Positions 1-9,994 are shown, numbered from the stretch's first letter. The stretch: 64,000 bases of DNA from Coriobacteriaceae bacterium (GCA_025993015.1 DAJPFV010000001.1:1116001-1180000), one strand, 5' to 3'. Notes: a model not told the origin generated them from the letters alone. Numbers and translations: made by a program.

Positions 1-824
1 TGCATCTCGGGGTTGGTGTCATTGACGCCTTCGATCATGGCATATTCGTACGTCGGTCGGCGGCCGGTCTTTTCGGTGTAGAGCTGAAGAGCCTCGTGAA
101 GGCGCAGAAGTGTGTACTTCTTAACGCCCGGCATGAGTTTATTGCGGGTGGATTGAATGGCAGAGTGCAGCGAGACAGCGAGCGTGAACTGCTCAGGAAT
201 GTCTGCAAACTTACGAATACCAGGAATAACGCCGCTGGTGGAGACAGTGAGGTGGCGCGCTCCAATACCGATACCGTCAGGGTCATTAAGAATGCGCAGC
301 GCCTTGAGGACCTCGTCGTAGTTGGCGAAAGGCTCACCCTGACCCATGAACACTACGCTCGTCGCGCGCTCACCAAAGTCGTTAGAAACATGGAGTACCT
401 GGTCAACGATTTCCTGAGCGGTCAGCGAACGCTTGAGGCCGTTCAGGCCGGTAGCGCAAAAAGCGCAGCCCATGCCACAGCCGGCTTGGGTGGATACACA
501 GACAGACAGCTTGTTTCGACGAGGCATGCCGACGGTCTCGACGGAGATGCCGTCGTGGTACTCGAGTAGGTATTTACGAGAGCCATCCTTAGACACCTGT
601 TTGGCGAGCTCGGTCGGCGTGTCGAAGGCAAATGCCTCCTTCAGCTGCTCGCGGAAGGCCTTGGGAAGGTTGGTCATATCATCAAACGAACAAACGTTCT
701 TCTCAAAAACCCATTCGATGAGCTGCTTTGCGCGAAAAGCGGGTTGGCCGAGTTCGGCGACAAGTTCACGAATATCGTTTTGGCTCAAGTCGCGAATGTC
801 TTGAGATTTAGTCCTGGGATTCAT
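1..824 (-). CDS. rlmN: 23S rRNA (adenine-C2)-methyltransferase RlmN, 3' end cut by window edge
   Basis: Radical-SAM enzyme that methylates C2 of A2503 in 23S rRNA and, in some bacteria, A37 of tRNAs. The frame opens at ATG 824-822 and is still open after 274 codons at the left edge; the family is about 350 residues, so the C-terminal part is missing. The CX3CX2C iron-sulfur motif is seen as CGMGCAFC (Cys116, 120, 123). It is followed by the SAM-binding GQGEPFANYDEV stretch and LAVSLHSA. An AAAGG box lies just upstream of the start. The gene is divergent from ddl, with 85 bases between the two starts. Identification is firm; only the missing end is unknown. Confidence 0.93.
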   Translation of the reverse strand, partial: MNPRTKSQDIRDLSQNDIRELVAELGQPAFRAKQLIEWVFEKNVCSFDDMTNLPKAFREQLKEAFAFDTPTELAKQVSKDGSRKYLLEYHDGISVETVGMPRRNKLSVCVSTQAGCGMGCAFCATGLNGLKRSLTAQEIVDQVLHVSNDFGERATSVVFMGQGEPFANYDEVLKALRILNDPDGIGIGARHLTVSTSGVIPGIRKFADIPEQFTLAVSLHSAIQSTRNKLMPGVKKYTLLRLHEALQLYTEKTGRRPTYEYAMIEGVNDTNPEM

Positions 825-839
825 GGAAGCCTTTCGATT

Positions 840-869
840 TTGGGGAAACGTTGAGGGTATCGCTACAAT
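840..869 (+). promoter_or_regulatory. Candidate sigma-70-type promoter of ddl
   Basis: TTGGGG (840-845) and TACAAT (864-869) are separated by 18 bases, about 40 bases before the ddl start. The same TACAAT hexamer recurs before several other genes in this window. Read by eye only. Confidence 0.4.
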
Positions 870-909
870 ATGGTATCAGCTGCAGGAATTATAGAGGAGG
901 AGTCTGCCC

Positions 910-1875
910 ATGCCGGGTAAAAGCCTAGAGAACATGCACGTAGCGGTCTTGGCGGGCGGCCATTCCGCCGAACGCGAGATTTCGCTCAATTCGGGAAAGA
1001 ATGTCGTGGTGGCACTGAAGGAGGCTGGCTACACCTCGGTGGAGCTGCTCGATACCGCCGCCGATGACTTTATGGTGACCATGGCGACGGGCGGCTTCGA
1101 CGTGGCGTTTATTGCCATGCACGGCGCCGGCGGCGAGGATGGCGCCATGCAGGGGGCCATGGAGACGCTGGGTATCCCCTACACGGCGTCGGGCGTGCTC
1201 GCCAGCGCATGTGGCGCCGATAAGGAGGTTTCAAAGCTTCTGTATGCCAAGGCGGGCATCCCCATTGCCCCTGGCCTGGCACTTGAGGCGGGCGACGAGA
1301 TCGATATCGATCGTATCGTCGAGATTTGTGGCGAGCGTTGCTTTGTAAAGCCCGCCGTCAACGGCTCTAGCTACGGCATTTCGCTTGTACACGAGCCCTC
1401 CGAGTTGCCGGCGGCAATCGCCAAGGCTTTTGAGTACGGCGATAAGGTGCTGGTCGAAAAGTGCATCGAGGGAACCGAGATCACCGTGGGCGTATATGGC
1501 GAGGACGACGTGCGCGCGCTGCCGATTGTGGAGATTCGCAAGCCTGAGGACTGCGAGTTCTACGACCTGGATGTAAAGTACGTCGATCCCACGGATATCC
1601 ACCGCATTCCGGCGCAGATTTCGCCCGAAAACTATGCGCGTGCCCAGGAACTTGCCTGTGCGGCCCATAAGGCCCTCGGCTGTCTGGGCATTTCGCGCAG
1701 CGATTTTATCGTGAGCGAGGACGGCCCTGTCATTCTCGAGACCAACACCATTCCCGGCATGACCGATACGTCGCTGTATCCTGACGAGATTCGCCATACC
1801 GACGACATGACGTTCCCGCAAGTGTGCGACAGCCTGATCCGTATGGGTCTCCGTCGAGCAGGCGTTGCATGCTAA
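910..1875 (+). CDS. ddl: D-alanine--D-alanine ligase
   Basis: ATP-grasp ligase that joins two D-alanines for the peptidoglycan pentapeptide in the cytoplasm. The 321 residues match the family length. Visible landmarks are the N-terminal VAVLAGGHSAEREISLNSG, the AMHGAGGEDGAMQG loop, the VKPAVNGSSYGISLV stretch with the ATP-binding Lys, and the C-terminal metal and substrate segment ILETNTIPGMTDTSLYP. A strong GAGGAGG box lies upstream of ATG 910. The stop codon overlaps the start of the downstream DinG-type gene (ATGCTAA), which suggests translational coupling. The second substrate could be D-lactate in principle; I do not see features that decide this. Confidence 0.95.
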   Translation: MPGKSLENMHVAVLAGGHSAEREISLNSGKNVVVALKEAGYTSVELLDTAADDFMVTMATGGFDVAFIAMHGAGGEDGAMQGAMETLGIPYTASGVLASACGADKEVSKLLYAKAGIPIAPGLALEAGDEIDIDRIVEICGERCFVKPAVNGSSYGISLVHEPSELPAAIAKAFEYGDKVLVEKCIEGTEITVGVYGEDDVRALPIVEIRKPEDCEFYDLDVKYVDPTDIHRIPAQISPENYARAQELACAAHKALGCLGISRSDFIVSEDGPVILETNTIPGMTDTSLYPDEIRHTDDMTFPQVCDSLIRMGLRRAGVAC

Positions 1876-4763
1876 TTGAGGACGCCGTATCTCCTGGAAC
1901 GCCGCAGTTTGTCATCGATTCTTACGCCACGCTCGCCGAGCGCGCCAAGACGCAGTCGTTTGGCCTCATCGAGGAGGATGTAATCGTCCTCGATACCGAG
2001 ACCACGGGTCTTTCGGTGCAGGACAACGAGTTAATTGAGATTTCCGCGGCCCGTCTTTCGGGCCGCGAGGTCATTGACCGCTTCGATACGTTCGTGCATC
2101 CCAAGCAGCTGATTCCTGCAGAGATTACCGAGCTCACGAGTATTACGAACGCCGATGTGGCAGATGCCCCGTCGGCCGTCGAGGCCGTCGCGGCACTCGC
2201 CGATTTTGTGGGCGGCTGTCCTGTTATCGCACATAACGCCACGTTTGACCGGTCGTTTATCGAATCGGTCAAAGGCGGTGTCAACGTGAGCGATATCTGG
2301 ATCGATTCGCTGGCGCTATCGCGCATTGCGCTTCCGCGCCTGATATCGCACAAACTGTCCTTTATGGCCGACTTGTTTGGGTGCGATTCAGTATCGCACC
2401 GTGCGAACGCAGACGTTGATGCCCTGTGCGGTGTGTGGCGCGTGCTGTTGGTCGCACTTACCGACCTGCCTTCGGGCCTTATGGCGCGCTTGGCGGACAT
2501 GCACGCGGACGTGCCTTGGTCCTATCGCCCCATTTTTTCTTTTTTGGCTGGCCAGAACCCGGGTTCGATATTTTCACTCAGCGCCGCTCGTGCCGATGTG
2601 CTCAAGGCCGATCGCGCGGACGATCGCGTTGATGCGGACGAGCTGTCGGTCCTTAAGATGCCGAGCCGTGAAGAGATCGAGGCAGATTACGCCCCCGGCG
2701 GCCTGGTCAATCGTATGTACCCCACCTATGAGCCGCGCGACGAGCAGATCGCGATGGCGGTTGAGGTGCGCGATGCGCTGGTCACGGGTACCCATCGCGT
2801 GATCGAGGCGGGCACGGGCGTCGGTAAGTCGATGGCGTATCTCGTTCCCTTTGCCGAGGCCGCTCGCCGAAACAACATCACCGTTGGCATTGCGACCAAA
2901 TCGAATAATCTTGCCGACCAACTTATGTACCACGAGCTGCCAAAACTCGCCGAACAGCTGGACGGCGGCCTGTCATTTTGTGCACTCAAGGGCTATGATC
3001 ACTATCCGTGCCTGCGCAAACTCGAACGCATGAGCCGTAGTCAGGTCGAGATAACCACCAAGCGCGATCCTGCCGACACGCTCACGGCGGTTGCGGTGAT
3101 CATGGCGTATGTGTGCCAATCTGCCGATGGCGACCTCGATTCGCTCGGCATTCGCTGGCGCAGCGTCAACCGTCCCGACTTTACGACGGCTTCGCGCGAG
3201 TGTGCTCGTCGTCTGTGTCCGTTCTTCCCTGACAAATGCCTGGTCCACGGGGCGCGCCGCCGTGCGGCACATGCCGACGTGGTGGTCACCAACCATTCTC
3301 TGCTGTTCCGCAACGTGGCCGCCGAGGGAAGGATCTTGCCTCCAATTCGTCACTGGGTGGTCGACGAGGCCCATTCCATCGAGCGTGAAGCTCGTCGCCA
3401 ATGGGCGCGCGTGGTTTCGGCAGATGAGTCGCGCGTACTGTTTGAGCGCTTGGGTGGGTCGAGTGCCGGCGCGCTGAGTCAGGTTTCCCGCGATCTGGCC
3501 ACTTCCGAGGGCTCTACGCTCTACCTGGGACTCACCGCCAAAGCGACGTCGACGGTTGCCCGCGCGAGCATGGCGATTGCCGATGTGTTCGATGGTGTGC
3601 GCGAGCTTGGCCGCCGTGCCCGCGGGGGCTACGACAACGCGAATCTGTGGATTGGCCCCGAGCTGCGCGAGTCTGATGACTGGCACGATTTTCTGCAGTC
3701 GGCCCATACCGCAATTGATGCGCTGGACCAGGCGGATAAAAGCGTAGACGCGCTGGTGCAAGCCGTCGCTGCCGATAAGCCCGAGGTCGTCGTCGACCTG
3801 GGCGACATTTCGCGCCGTCTGCACGAACTGGCCGAGAATCTCAAGCTCATCATTGGGGGTACGGATGAGCACTATGTGTACTCGCTGCAGGTGAACCGTC
3901 GGCTGCGCGCGGGCGGGGAGTCTATGACCGCCGAGCGCATCGATATCGGCGAGGCCCTGGCGAACGAGTGGCTGCCTGAGGTGCACACGGCCATCTTCGC
4001 TTCGGCGACCATGACGGTGTCCAAGAGCTTTGAGCATTTCAACCATGCCGTCGGCCTCGATCGCATCGGTGCGTCGACATCCTCATCGCTGCACCTGGAT
4101 TCGAGCTATGACTTTGACTCGAATATGGCCGTGGTCGTGGCGGGGGACATTCCCGATCCGCGCGATCGTGAGCGCTATCTGTCAGCACTCGAGCGTGTGC
4201 TGGTCGATGCCCATCTCGCCATGGGCGGATCGGTGCTCACGCTCTTCACTAACAGGCGCGACATGGAGGATCTGTATGCCCGTGTCGAGCCCAAATTGGC
4301 GCGAGCGGGCCTGGAGCTCAATTGCCAACAGCGCAACTCGTCCCCACGTCGTCTGCGCGATCGGTTTATCAACGAGCCGACTTCATCGCTCTTTGCGCTC
4401 AAGGCCTTTTGGGAGGGCTTTGACGCCAGCGGCGAGACACTGCGTTGCGTCATTATCCCCAAGCTGCCGTTCTCGAGCCCCACGGATCCTCTTTCGTGTG
4501 AGCGCAACCTGCGCGAGGACCGCGCCTGGGCGCGCTACTCACTGCCCGAGGCGGTACTCGAAGTCAAGCAGGCCGCCGGCCGTCTCATCCGCTCGTCGAC
4601 TGATTGCGGCGTGCTCATCTTGGCAGATCCGCGCTTGGTGACAAAGGGCTACGGCAAGAAGTTCTTGACGTCGCTGCCCACGACTTCCTACCAGCGTATC
4701 GAGTCGGCGCAGATCGGTCATTATTTACAGCTGTGGCGTGCACGCCACGAGCGGCGCCGTTAA
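1869..4763 (+). CDS. dinG: DnaQ-type 3'-5' exonuclease fused to DinG-like helicase
   Basis: Fusion protein of 964 residues, probably acting on DNA repair or recombination intermediates. The N-terminal exonuclease domain shows Exo I (VLDTETTGL, about residue 40), Exo II (HNATFDRSF) and Exo III (HRANADVDAL). The superfamily 2 helicase part shows Walker A (EAGTGVGKS, about 315), the DEAH box (VVDEAHSIE, about 498) and late motifs such as KQAAGRLIRS. Four cysteines (YPC, then CARRLC and PFFPDKC) are spaced much like the iron-sulfur ligands of E. coli DinG. I chose ATG 1869 because it overlaps the ddl stop; an in-frame ATG at 1824 would overlap ddl by 52 bases. Its stop codon overlaps the stop of the convergent WYL gene. 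Confidence 0.88.
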   Translation: MLIEDAVSPGTPQFVIDSYATLAERAKTQSFGLIEEDVIVLDTETTGLSVQDNELIEISAARLSGREVIDRFDTFVHPKQLIPAEITELTSITNADVADAPSAVEAVAALADFVGGCPVIAHNATFDRSFIESVKGGVNVSDIWIDSLALSRIALPRLISHKLSFMADLFGCDSVSHRANADVDALCGVWRVLLVALTDLPSGLMARLADMHADVPWSYRPIFSFLAGQNPGSIFSLSAARADVLKADRADDRVDADELSVLKMPSREEIEADYAPGGLVNRMYPTYEPRDEQIAMAVEVRDALVTGTHRVIEAGTGVGKSMAYLVPFAEAARRNNITVGIATKSNNLADQLMYHELPKLAEQLDGGLSFCALKGYDHYPCLRKLERMSRSQVEITTKRDPADTLTAVAVIMAYVCQSADGDLDSLGIRWRSVNRPDFTTASRECARRLCPFFPDKCLVHGARRRAAHADVVVTNHSLLFRNVAAEGRILPPIRHWVVDEAHSIEREARRQWARVVSADESRVLFERLGGSSAGALSQVSRDLATSEGSTLYLGLTAKATSTVARASMAIADVFDGVRELGRRARGGYDNANLWIGPELRESDDWHDFLQSAHTAIDALDQADKSVDALVQAVAADKPEVVVDLGDISRRLHELAENLKLIIGGTDEHYVYSLQVNRRLRAGGESMTAERIDIGEALANEWLPEVHTAIFASATMTVSKSFEHFNHAVGLDRIGASTSSSLHLDSSYDFDSNMAVVVAGDIPDPRDRERYLSALERVLVDAHLAMGGSVLTLFTNRRDMEDLYARVEPKLARAGLELNCQQRNSSPRRLRDRFINEPTSSLFALKAFWEGFDASGETLRCVIIPKLPFSSPTDPLSCERNLREDRAWARYSLPEAVLEVKQAAGRLIRSSTDCGVLILADPRLVTKGYGKKFLTSLPTTSYQRIESAQIGHYLQLWRARHERRR

Positions 4764-5677
4764 ACCGGGCAGGTCAGGCTCTTCGCCATATCGCATAGAC
4801 GCTTTGCCGAGGCGGGGTCATCCAGTATGCGGATGGCTCCGCCCGCTGCGATTACCTGACAGAACAGCCAGTGCTCTGACCCATAACGCACGGTCACCGT
4901 TGCCATGTCTGCCCCGTTTGGCTCAATCGACATGATGCCGGCCCAATCTAGGCGCTCCGCCATGTCGAGCGGCATGAGGAGTTTCGCGCTCTGCTCCGCC
5001 CGGGAAAGGGATTCGTGGAGGGACACGGAAGCGGGCGCGTGGTGCTCCACGGAATCGTCGGTGAGGGCAAGGTCCTCGATTTTGTCCATGCGGTAGGAGC
5101 GCTGCCCATCAACTTCGACATCCCAGGCAATCAGGTAGGTTTGATCGCCATGTGTCGTGATGCGCAAGGGGTCGATGAGGCGCTCGCGCGGCTGTGCGTC
5201 GTCCATCGAGCGGTAGGTGATGCGGCATCGAACGCCGTCTTGAATCGCGCAGTTCAGCTGTTGCCAGTGCGATCCTCGGGCAACGGTGTCGACGACGCGC
5301 TGGTTGTAGCCGAGCTCCTCGGGTAGGAGGGCATGCCGGATGCGCTCCGCTGCCCGAGAGTCGATCCCCATCGATTCGAGCTCGTGGTTGAGTACGGCGC
5401 CTTCGGCGGCACTCAGGCGCAAAGGTAGCACGCGCCCCGCATCGCCTGTCAGGATGATGCACTCGCCGTGGCGTTCGCAGATGATGCGTGCGCCCGACTC
5501 ACGGTCGGCGAGGGTCGAGATGATATCGATAATTTCGTCGAGTGCCGCACCCGTGATATCAAAACGGCTGCAGATATCCCCTCGTGTCATACCGGTCTCG
5601 CCGGCAGCGTAGAGGGCCTCCATGATGTCAATCGCACGCGAGAGCCTTTGCTCGCTGGTGAGTTTACGCGCGGGCAT
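4760..5677 (-). CDS. WYL-domain transcriptional regulator (PafC-like, second of pair)
   Basis: Predicted cytoplasmic transcription factor of 305 residues. The N-terminus (about residues 8-75) reads as a helix-turn-helix (SEQRLSRAIDIMEALYAAGE, then TRGDICSRFDITGAAL). The C-terminal half carries a WYL-type segment, DPLRITTHGDQTYLIAWDV followed by SYRMDKIEDL. An in-frame upstream ATG at 5737 exists, but ATG 5677 has an AAAGGAC box and overlaps the end of the preceding WYL gene by only 14 bases, as expected for a coupled pair. Paired WYL regulators of this kind (PafB and PafC) control a DNA-damage response in mycobacteria. The convergent exonuclease-helicase gene next door is consistent with that, but the link is inference. 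Confidence 0.8.
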   Translation of the reverse strand: MPARKLTSEQRLSRAIDIMEALYAAGETGMTRGDICSRFDITGAALDEIIDIISTLADRESGARIICERHGECIILTGDAGRVLPLRLSAAEGAVLNHELESMGIDSRAAERIRHALLPEELGYNQRVVDTVARGSHWQQLNCAIQDGVRCRITYRSMDDAQPRERLIDPLRITTHGDQTYLIAWDVEVDGQRSYRMDKIEDLALTDDSVEHHAPASVSLHESLSRAEQSAKLLMPLDMAERLDWAGIMSIEPNGADMATVTVRYGSEHWLFCQVIAAGGAIRILDDPASAKRLCDMAKSLTCPV

Positions 5678-6686
5678 GCTCGTGCACCGTCCTTTCGATG
5701 AGGTGGTTCCACGCCAGTTTGAGTGCATCGGGGGCAACGGGTCTCATGCCGTCCATGGCGTGCTCCATGCAAAACGTGGCAGCGGCATCAAGGTCGCGCA
5801 CGTCGACGGTCCATGTCCAACCCTCTTCGGTGCGTGTGAGCTCTCCGCGACCGCGCGTAAGGCCGCTGACCATGTCGGCCTGGGCTTGCGGGGCAAACGA
5901 AAAGGTCGCCATAACGGGCTTGCAATCGGCAAAATCAAACTCAAAGAACAGGCGATCGTTCAGGTTGAAGTCGGCGGGGATGGAGTAGGCCTTCGAGGGG
6001 CGCCATGCGCGAACGATACGGTCGCAGCGAAACGTCCTGATTTCATCGGTGGCGTTGTCGAGTCCGCAAAAATACGCCACGCCCTCGTGCTCGAACATGC
6101 CGTATACGCAGACAGTGCGCTCTCTTTGCTCTCCGTGCCCGCTTTGATACAAAAAGCGCAGTGCGCAGCGTTCGGCAAAAGCGCTCCACACAGCATCGAC
6201 GGCGGGCGAGCGACGGGCGGGCGGCTCTTCTGCCGTCGATGCGCCGGTGAGGTAGGCGATCTTGGAGCGTATGTCTGCAAGCGGCGTGGCAAACGCGGCC
6301 GAGCCGGTCGCAAGGGTCTGGTCGATAGCGTCGAGCAAGATGTCCGCGTCGTCTGCGGTGATGAGGCCACCGGCCGCAAACGTGTGCTCGCGATCGATGG
6401 TCCACGCGCTTTCTTCGGTTTCTTGTGCTCCTGTTGCGCGGACTTCCTTGATCGTGATTCCGCGTTCGAGGAGTTTTTCGCGATCGCGGCGAAACTTGCG
6501 TTTATCCGAGTCGATATTGCCCGACCCGTAGCCAAGATCGGAATCCAGAACAATTTGCTCTGTGGTCAATGGCTCGGGAGAGCTGTTAAGGACAAAGAAC
6601 AGATTGAGGATACGCTGGGCGGTCTTGTCGAAACCGGGCTCCGGCGCCCCCTTTTTATTCGTTACGGTTGTATCGCTTGCCGTCAT
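5664..6686 (-). CDS. WYL-domain transcriptional regulator (PafB-like, first of pair)
   Basis: Predicted transcription factor of 340 residues. A winged-helix segment (AQRILNLFFVLNSSPEPLTT, then SDKRKFRRDREKLLERGI) is followed by a WYL-like region, VYGMFEHEGVAYFCGLDN, ending in FRCDRI. An upstream in-frame ATG at 6719 would add 11 residues. I prefer ATG 6686 because GAGGA lies just before it and no clear ribosome site precedes 6719. It is the first gene of a two-gene unit and overlaps the next WYL gene by 14 bases. The WYL tripeptide itself is replaced by AYF, so ligand binding may differ from that of typical members. Confidence 0.8.
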   Translation of the reverse strand: MTASDTTVTNKKGAPEPGFDKTAQRILNLFFVLNSSPEPLTTEQIVLDSDLGYGSGNIDSDKRKFRRDREKLLERGITIKEVRATGAQETEESAWTIDREHTFAAGGLITADDADILLDAIDQTLATGSAAFATPLADIRSKIAYLTGASTAEEPPARRSPAVDAVWSAFAERCALRFLYQSGHGEQRERTVCVYGMFEHEGVAYFCGLDNATDEIRTFRCDRIVRAWRPSKAYSIPADFNLNDRLFFEFDFADCKPVMATFSFAPQAQADMVSGLTRGRGELTRTEEGWTWTVDVRDLDAAATFCMEHAMDGMRPVAPDALKLAWNHLIERTVHEHARA

Positions 6687-6883
6687 AGAATCCTCGCATG
6701 GGAAGGTGTCTGATGCCATGATTTTAGTCCGATATGGAGATTAGGCTATATCCTTGTCCGCTTGGGGCGTTAAGATGTCCAGAATTCGGCCGTTTGCGCC
6801 CGCTCGGGGTATACTTTCGACTATATACGGTTCTAATGTGCATGCATTGGGCCTATTTGTCGGATTATGGATGTGGAGCGCAC

Positions 6884-9800
6884 ATGGCGAACACCCAGAA
6901 CTATATTAACCACCTGCTGCAGAACACCGGCATCACGCCGGCGTGCAGCGAAGAAGAGCGCTTGGCTGCCGAAGATATCGCTCAAATTTTCCGCAACCAC
7001 GGCTTTGATCCTGAGGTGCAGGAGTTTAATGCTCCCGCGCCGAGCAGGATGGCGTTTGCCGTTACGGGCATTCTGACATTTGCCGGTGCCCTGCTTATGG
7101 GCATTGGCGGCGGTATCGGCTTAGTCGGCACCCTGTTGGCCATTGTCGGAGCCGTGCTCTATGTGCTCGAGCGAACCGGTCGCCCCGTGATCTCTCGCCT
7201 GGGTAAGACGGGCGTGAGCCAAAACGTCATCGCCTACCACAAGGCGTCGGGCCCGCTTGCCTCTCCGCGCAATCGCCCGGTTGTCGTCGTCGCGCACTAT
7301 GACTCACCGCGCGCCGAGCTGCTCGCTCGCGAACCCTATGCGCCGTATCGAGCACTGATCGCCAAATTGCTCCCGATTGCCACGATTGCTCCCGCAGCTA
7401 TTGCCATCCTGCGCATCTTGCCGCTTCCCGGCGCGTTGAAGGTCCTGCTGTGGATTGTCGCGATCCTTGCCTCTCTCGTGGCTCTCGCCAATGCCGCCAA
7501 TATCATTTCCAATCGTTTTATCCTCCCCTATACGTCCGGCTCGGTTTGCAACAAGTCGTCTGTTGCCGCCATGCTGGGTGTCATGGATAACGTCGCCCCC
7601 TATCAGGGCGAGAACGAGTTCCCTGACGATATTCCGTTCGACACGTATTTTGGCGAGCAGAAGCGTCGCGCCGAGGAGATGGCGCGTGCGGCGGCCGAGT
7701 ATGCCGCGGCCCAGCAGCAAAACGATTACGGCAATACCATCGAGTACGAAGAGCCTGCCTATACCGAGGATGAGTATGGCCAGCCGGTCGCTCCCGAGGG
7801 TGAGCAGGACGAGGCTTTTGATGAGCAAATCGATGGGTTCGAAGGTGCCTCTGCCGACGAGACCCTGATTGGCGTCATCGCACCCGAGCCCCAGGTCCAA
7901 GATATTCCGGACGAGGAGCCCGTTGCGGACGAGTCCGCTGCCGAGTCGGCAGAGGAGCCTGCCGCGGCTGAGCAGACCGAACCCGAGCCCAAGCTTTATC
8001 GCAATGCCGCCGGCAACATCCGATTTGGCTCGGATGCCATCCGTGCCCTGGGCATGCTTCCCGAGTCCTGCACGCTCGATTACGAAGAGGGCGAGGAGCC
8101 GACGTTTGAGCCCGCGCCCCAGCCCGATCCGGTCGTGGCTGCTCAGTCCGATGATACCAACGGCATCGAGGCGGAGACCGATGCAGAGCCCACTATCGAT
8201 TCCGCAGCCGGTCTGGACGTCATGGCGCCTGCCCCGGCACCCGAGGAGCTCGATAATACCGAGGACGATTACGATGCATGTCCGCAGCGCGTGTCCTATG
8301 AGAGCGACACCGATTTTTCTGCCGAGTTCCCGGTGACGACGCCCCATGCCGATATCGCTTCCGCGTTTTCTTCGATCGGTGCCAGCGCCTCCCATTTCTT
8401 TAAGGGGGCATTCGAAAAGGGCAAGAAGCTCGTTGACGACTTTGAGGAAAAGCGCGCTGCTGCTCGCGAGGCAGCCGAGCGCGAGGCTGTGGCTCAACAA
8501 CAGGCGGTCGAGGCCGAGCGTGAGCGCGCGGCACAGGAATTTGAGCAAAACGACGCCGAGCAGCCGGCATCCGTTGATGTTGCCGACGCCACGACGTCTT
8601 TCGAGGCGCCGCAGCCTTCGTCTGCGGATGGTGCCGGGGAGACGACGACCTTCGAAACCCAACAGCCGGTCGACAGCACTGTGTCGTTTGATGCCACGAT
8701 GACGTTTGAGAAGCAGGGCACCGCTATCGCCGAGCCTCTTTCCGCTCCTGTCGAGGACGAGCCCACTGCGCCCGATACGGTCGAGGATCAATCCCCGGCG
8801 GAACAGGTCGCTGCGGACAACTCCGAGAAGGAGTCTGAGCCCGTGGCCCCCGAAGCTCCACAGGCGGATGAGTCGAGGCCCTACTCTACGCAGATCTTCA
8901 CCATGCCCGCACCGAGTGATCCCAGCGCTACGGTTGCCAACGTTGCTCCGTCGCAGGCCGAGACGGTCGATGCCCTGATGGCTCAGATTTCGTCTCAGGC
9001 GTCGCCGCGCCCGAACATGAACGTTCCCGACCCAGCATCCGCGCCGACCCCCATGCCCTCTGCGTCTCCGCTGGCCTCGGTCCCCGATCCCTCGATGCCT
9101 TCGATGCAGCAGGCCAATGTCGCCTCGCGCACCTCGCTGTTCGACCTTCCCGACCCTTCGGCTCAGGTTAACGATCCCTTCGCGACGGCACAGGGTCCCG
9201 AGCCCACATCGGCTCCGGCTGTTCCTCCCATGCCGGCTACCTCGGATGTTCAGCCGTTTGAGACCATCTCGGCCCCTGCCGCTTCGGCCGCCAAGCCACA
9301 AAAGCGCGGCTTGGGGGGTCTGTTCGGTCGTAAAAAGAAGAACGAGCAGGGCAGCATGAGCGATTGGCTTGGCGTCGAGGATGATTACGACGCCAAGAAG
9401 TCTGGTCGCGGCATCGGTTCGTGGGATAACTTCGAGGATGACGACGACGGCTGGAAGGGTGGTGCCACGTCTTCCGATGGAGCTTCCGCCGAGGATATGC
9501 TCGCTGCCGTTGCCTCCATGGGTGATGACGAGCTGCTTGGCCACGACATCTGGTTTGTGGCTACAGGCGCTTCCGATTGTGACGGCGCCGGCATGAAGGC
9601 GTTCCTGGCCGCACATCGCGACAAGCTCCGCGGCGTGTTCTTTATCAACCTTGAGTCCATTGGTGCCGGCAGGCTTTCGGTCGTGACGGTCGAGGGCGAG
9701 CAGCAGTTGCTCAAGGGCGACCGACGCATCATGAACTTGGTCAATAAGGTGTGCAAGTCGTTCCATGTCGATTGCGGTGCATTTGAGATGCCCTATGCCA

Positions 9801-9973
9801 AGACCGACGCCTATGCTGCGCTCGAGGCAAGCCGACGCGCCCTTACCATTGCCGGCGTTGACGGTCCGCGTCTGGCGTGCGCTTACACCGAGGACGATCT
9901 GCCGCACAACGTCAATCCGACAAATATCGCTACGGTGTCCGAGGTCGTGACCGAGGTCATTCGTCGTTCGTAG
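6884..9973 (+). CDS. M28-peptidase-like membrane protein with giant acidic insertion; probable pseudoenzyme
   Basis: A 1029-residue protein in which an M28 metallopeptidase-like fold appears to be split. Residues 56-95 and 160-213 are hydrophobic (probable membrane segments). VVVAHYDSPRAEL (about 137) matches the first metal-binding motif, and CNKSSVAAMLG (about 226) the second. Residues 240-885 are rich in Ala, Pro, Glu and Asp, look disordered, and include a short basic patch (GLFGRKKKN). The fold resumes at HDIWFVATGASDCDGAG and ends at AYTEDDLPHNVNPTN. By hand alignment the usual Asp, Glu and His ligands are replaced by Cys, Ser and Tyr, so activity is doubtful. I chose ATG 6884 (GGAGCG upstream); the frame extends upstream without plausible protein. 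The next gene lies 21 bases downstream, probably in the same transcript. Confidence 0.65.
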   Translation: MANTQNYINHLLQNTGITPACSEEERLAAEDIAQIFRNHGFDPEVQEFNAPAPSRMAFAVTGILTFAGALLMGIGGGIGLVGTLLAIVGAVLYVLERTGRPVISRLGKTGVSQNVIAYHKASGPLASPRNRPVVVVAHYDSPRAELLAREPYAPYRALIAKLLPIATIAPAAIAILRILPLPGALKVLLWIVAILASLVALANAANIISNRFILPYTSGSVCNKSSVAAMLGVMDNVAPYQGENEFPDDIPFDTYFGEQKRRAEEMARAAAEYAAAQQQNDYGNTIEYEEPAYTEDEYGQPVAPEGEQDEAFDEQIDGFEGASADETLIGVIAPEPQVQDIPDEEPVADESAAESAEEPAAAEQTEPEPKLYRNAAGNIRFGSDAIRALGMLPESCTLDYEEGEEPTFEPAPQPDPVVAAQSDDTNGIEAETDAEPTIDSAAGLDVMAPAPAPEELDNTEDDYDACPQRVSYESDTDFSAEFPVTTPHADIASAFSSIGASASHFFKGAFEKGKKLVDDFEEKRAAAREAAEREAVAQQQAVEAERERAAQEFEQNDAEQPASVDVADATTSFEAPQPSSADGAGETTTFETQQPVDSTVSFDATMTFEKQGTAIAEPLSAPVEDEPTAPDTVEDQSPAEQVAADNSEKESEPVAPEAPQADESRPYSTQIFTMPAPSDPSATVANVAPSQAETVDALMAQISSQASPRPNMNVPDPASAPTPMPSASPLASVPDPSMPSMQQANVASRTSLFDLPDPSAQVNDPFATAQGPEPTSAPAVPPMPATSDVQPFETISAPAASAAKPQKRGLGGLFGRKKKNEQGSMSDWLGVEDDYDAKKSGRGIGSWDNFEDDDDGWKGGATSSDGASAEDMLAAVASMGDDELLGHDIWFVATGASDCDGAGMKAFLAAHRDKLRGVFFINLESIGAGRLSVVTVEGEQQLLKGDRRIMNLVNKVCKSFHVDCGAFEMPYAKTDAYAALEASRRALTIAGVDGPRLACAYTEDDLPHNVNPTNIATVSEVVTEVIRRS

Positions 9974-9994
9974 GTTGACCTCTAAGGAGTCTGC

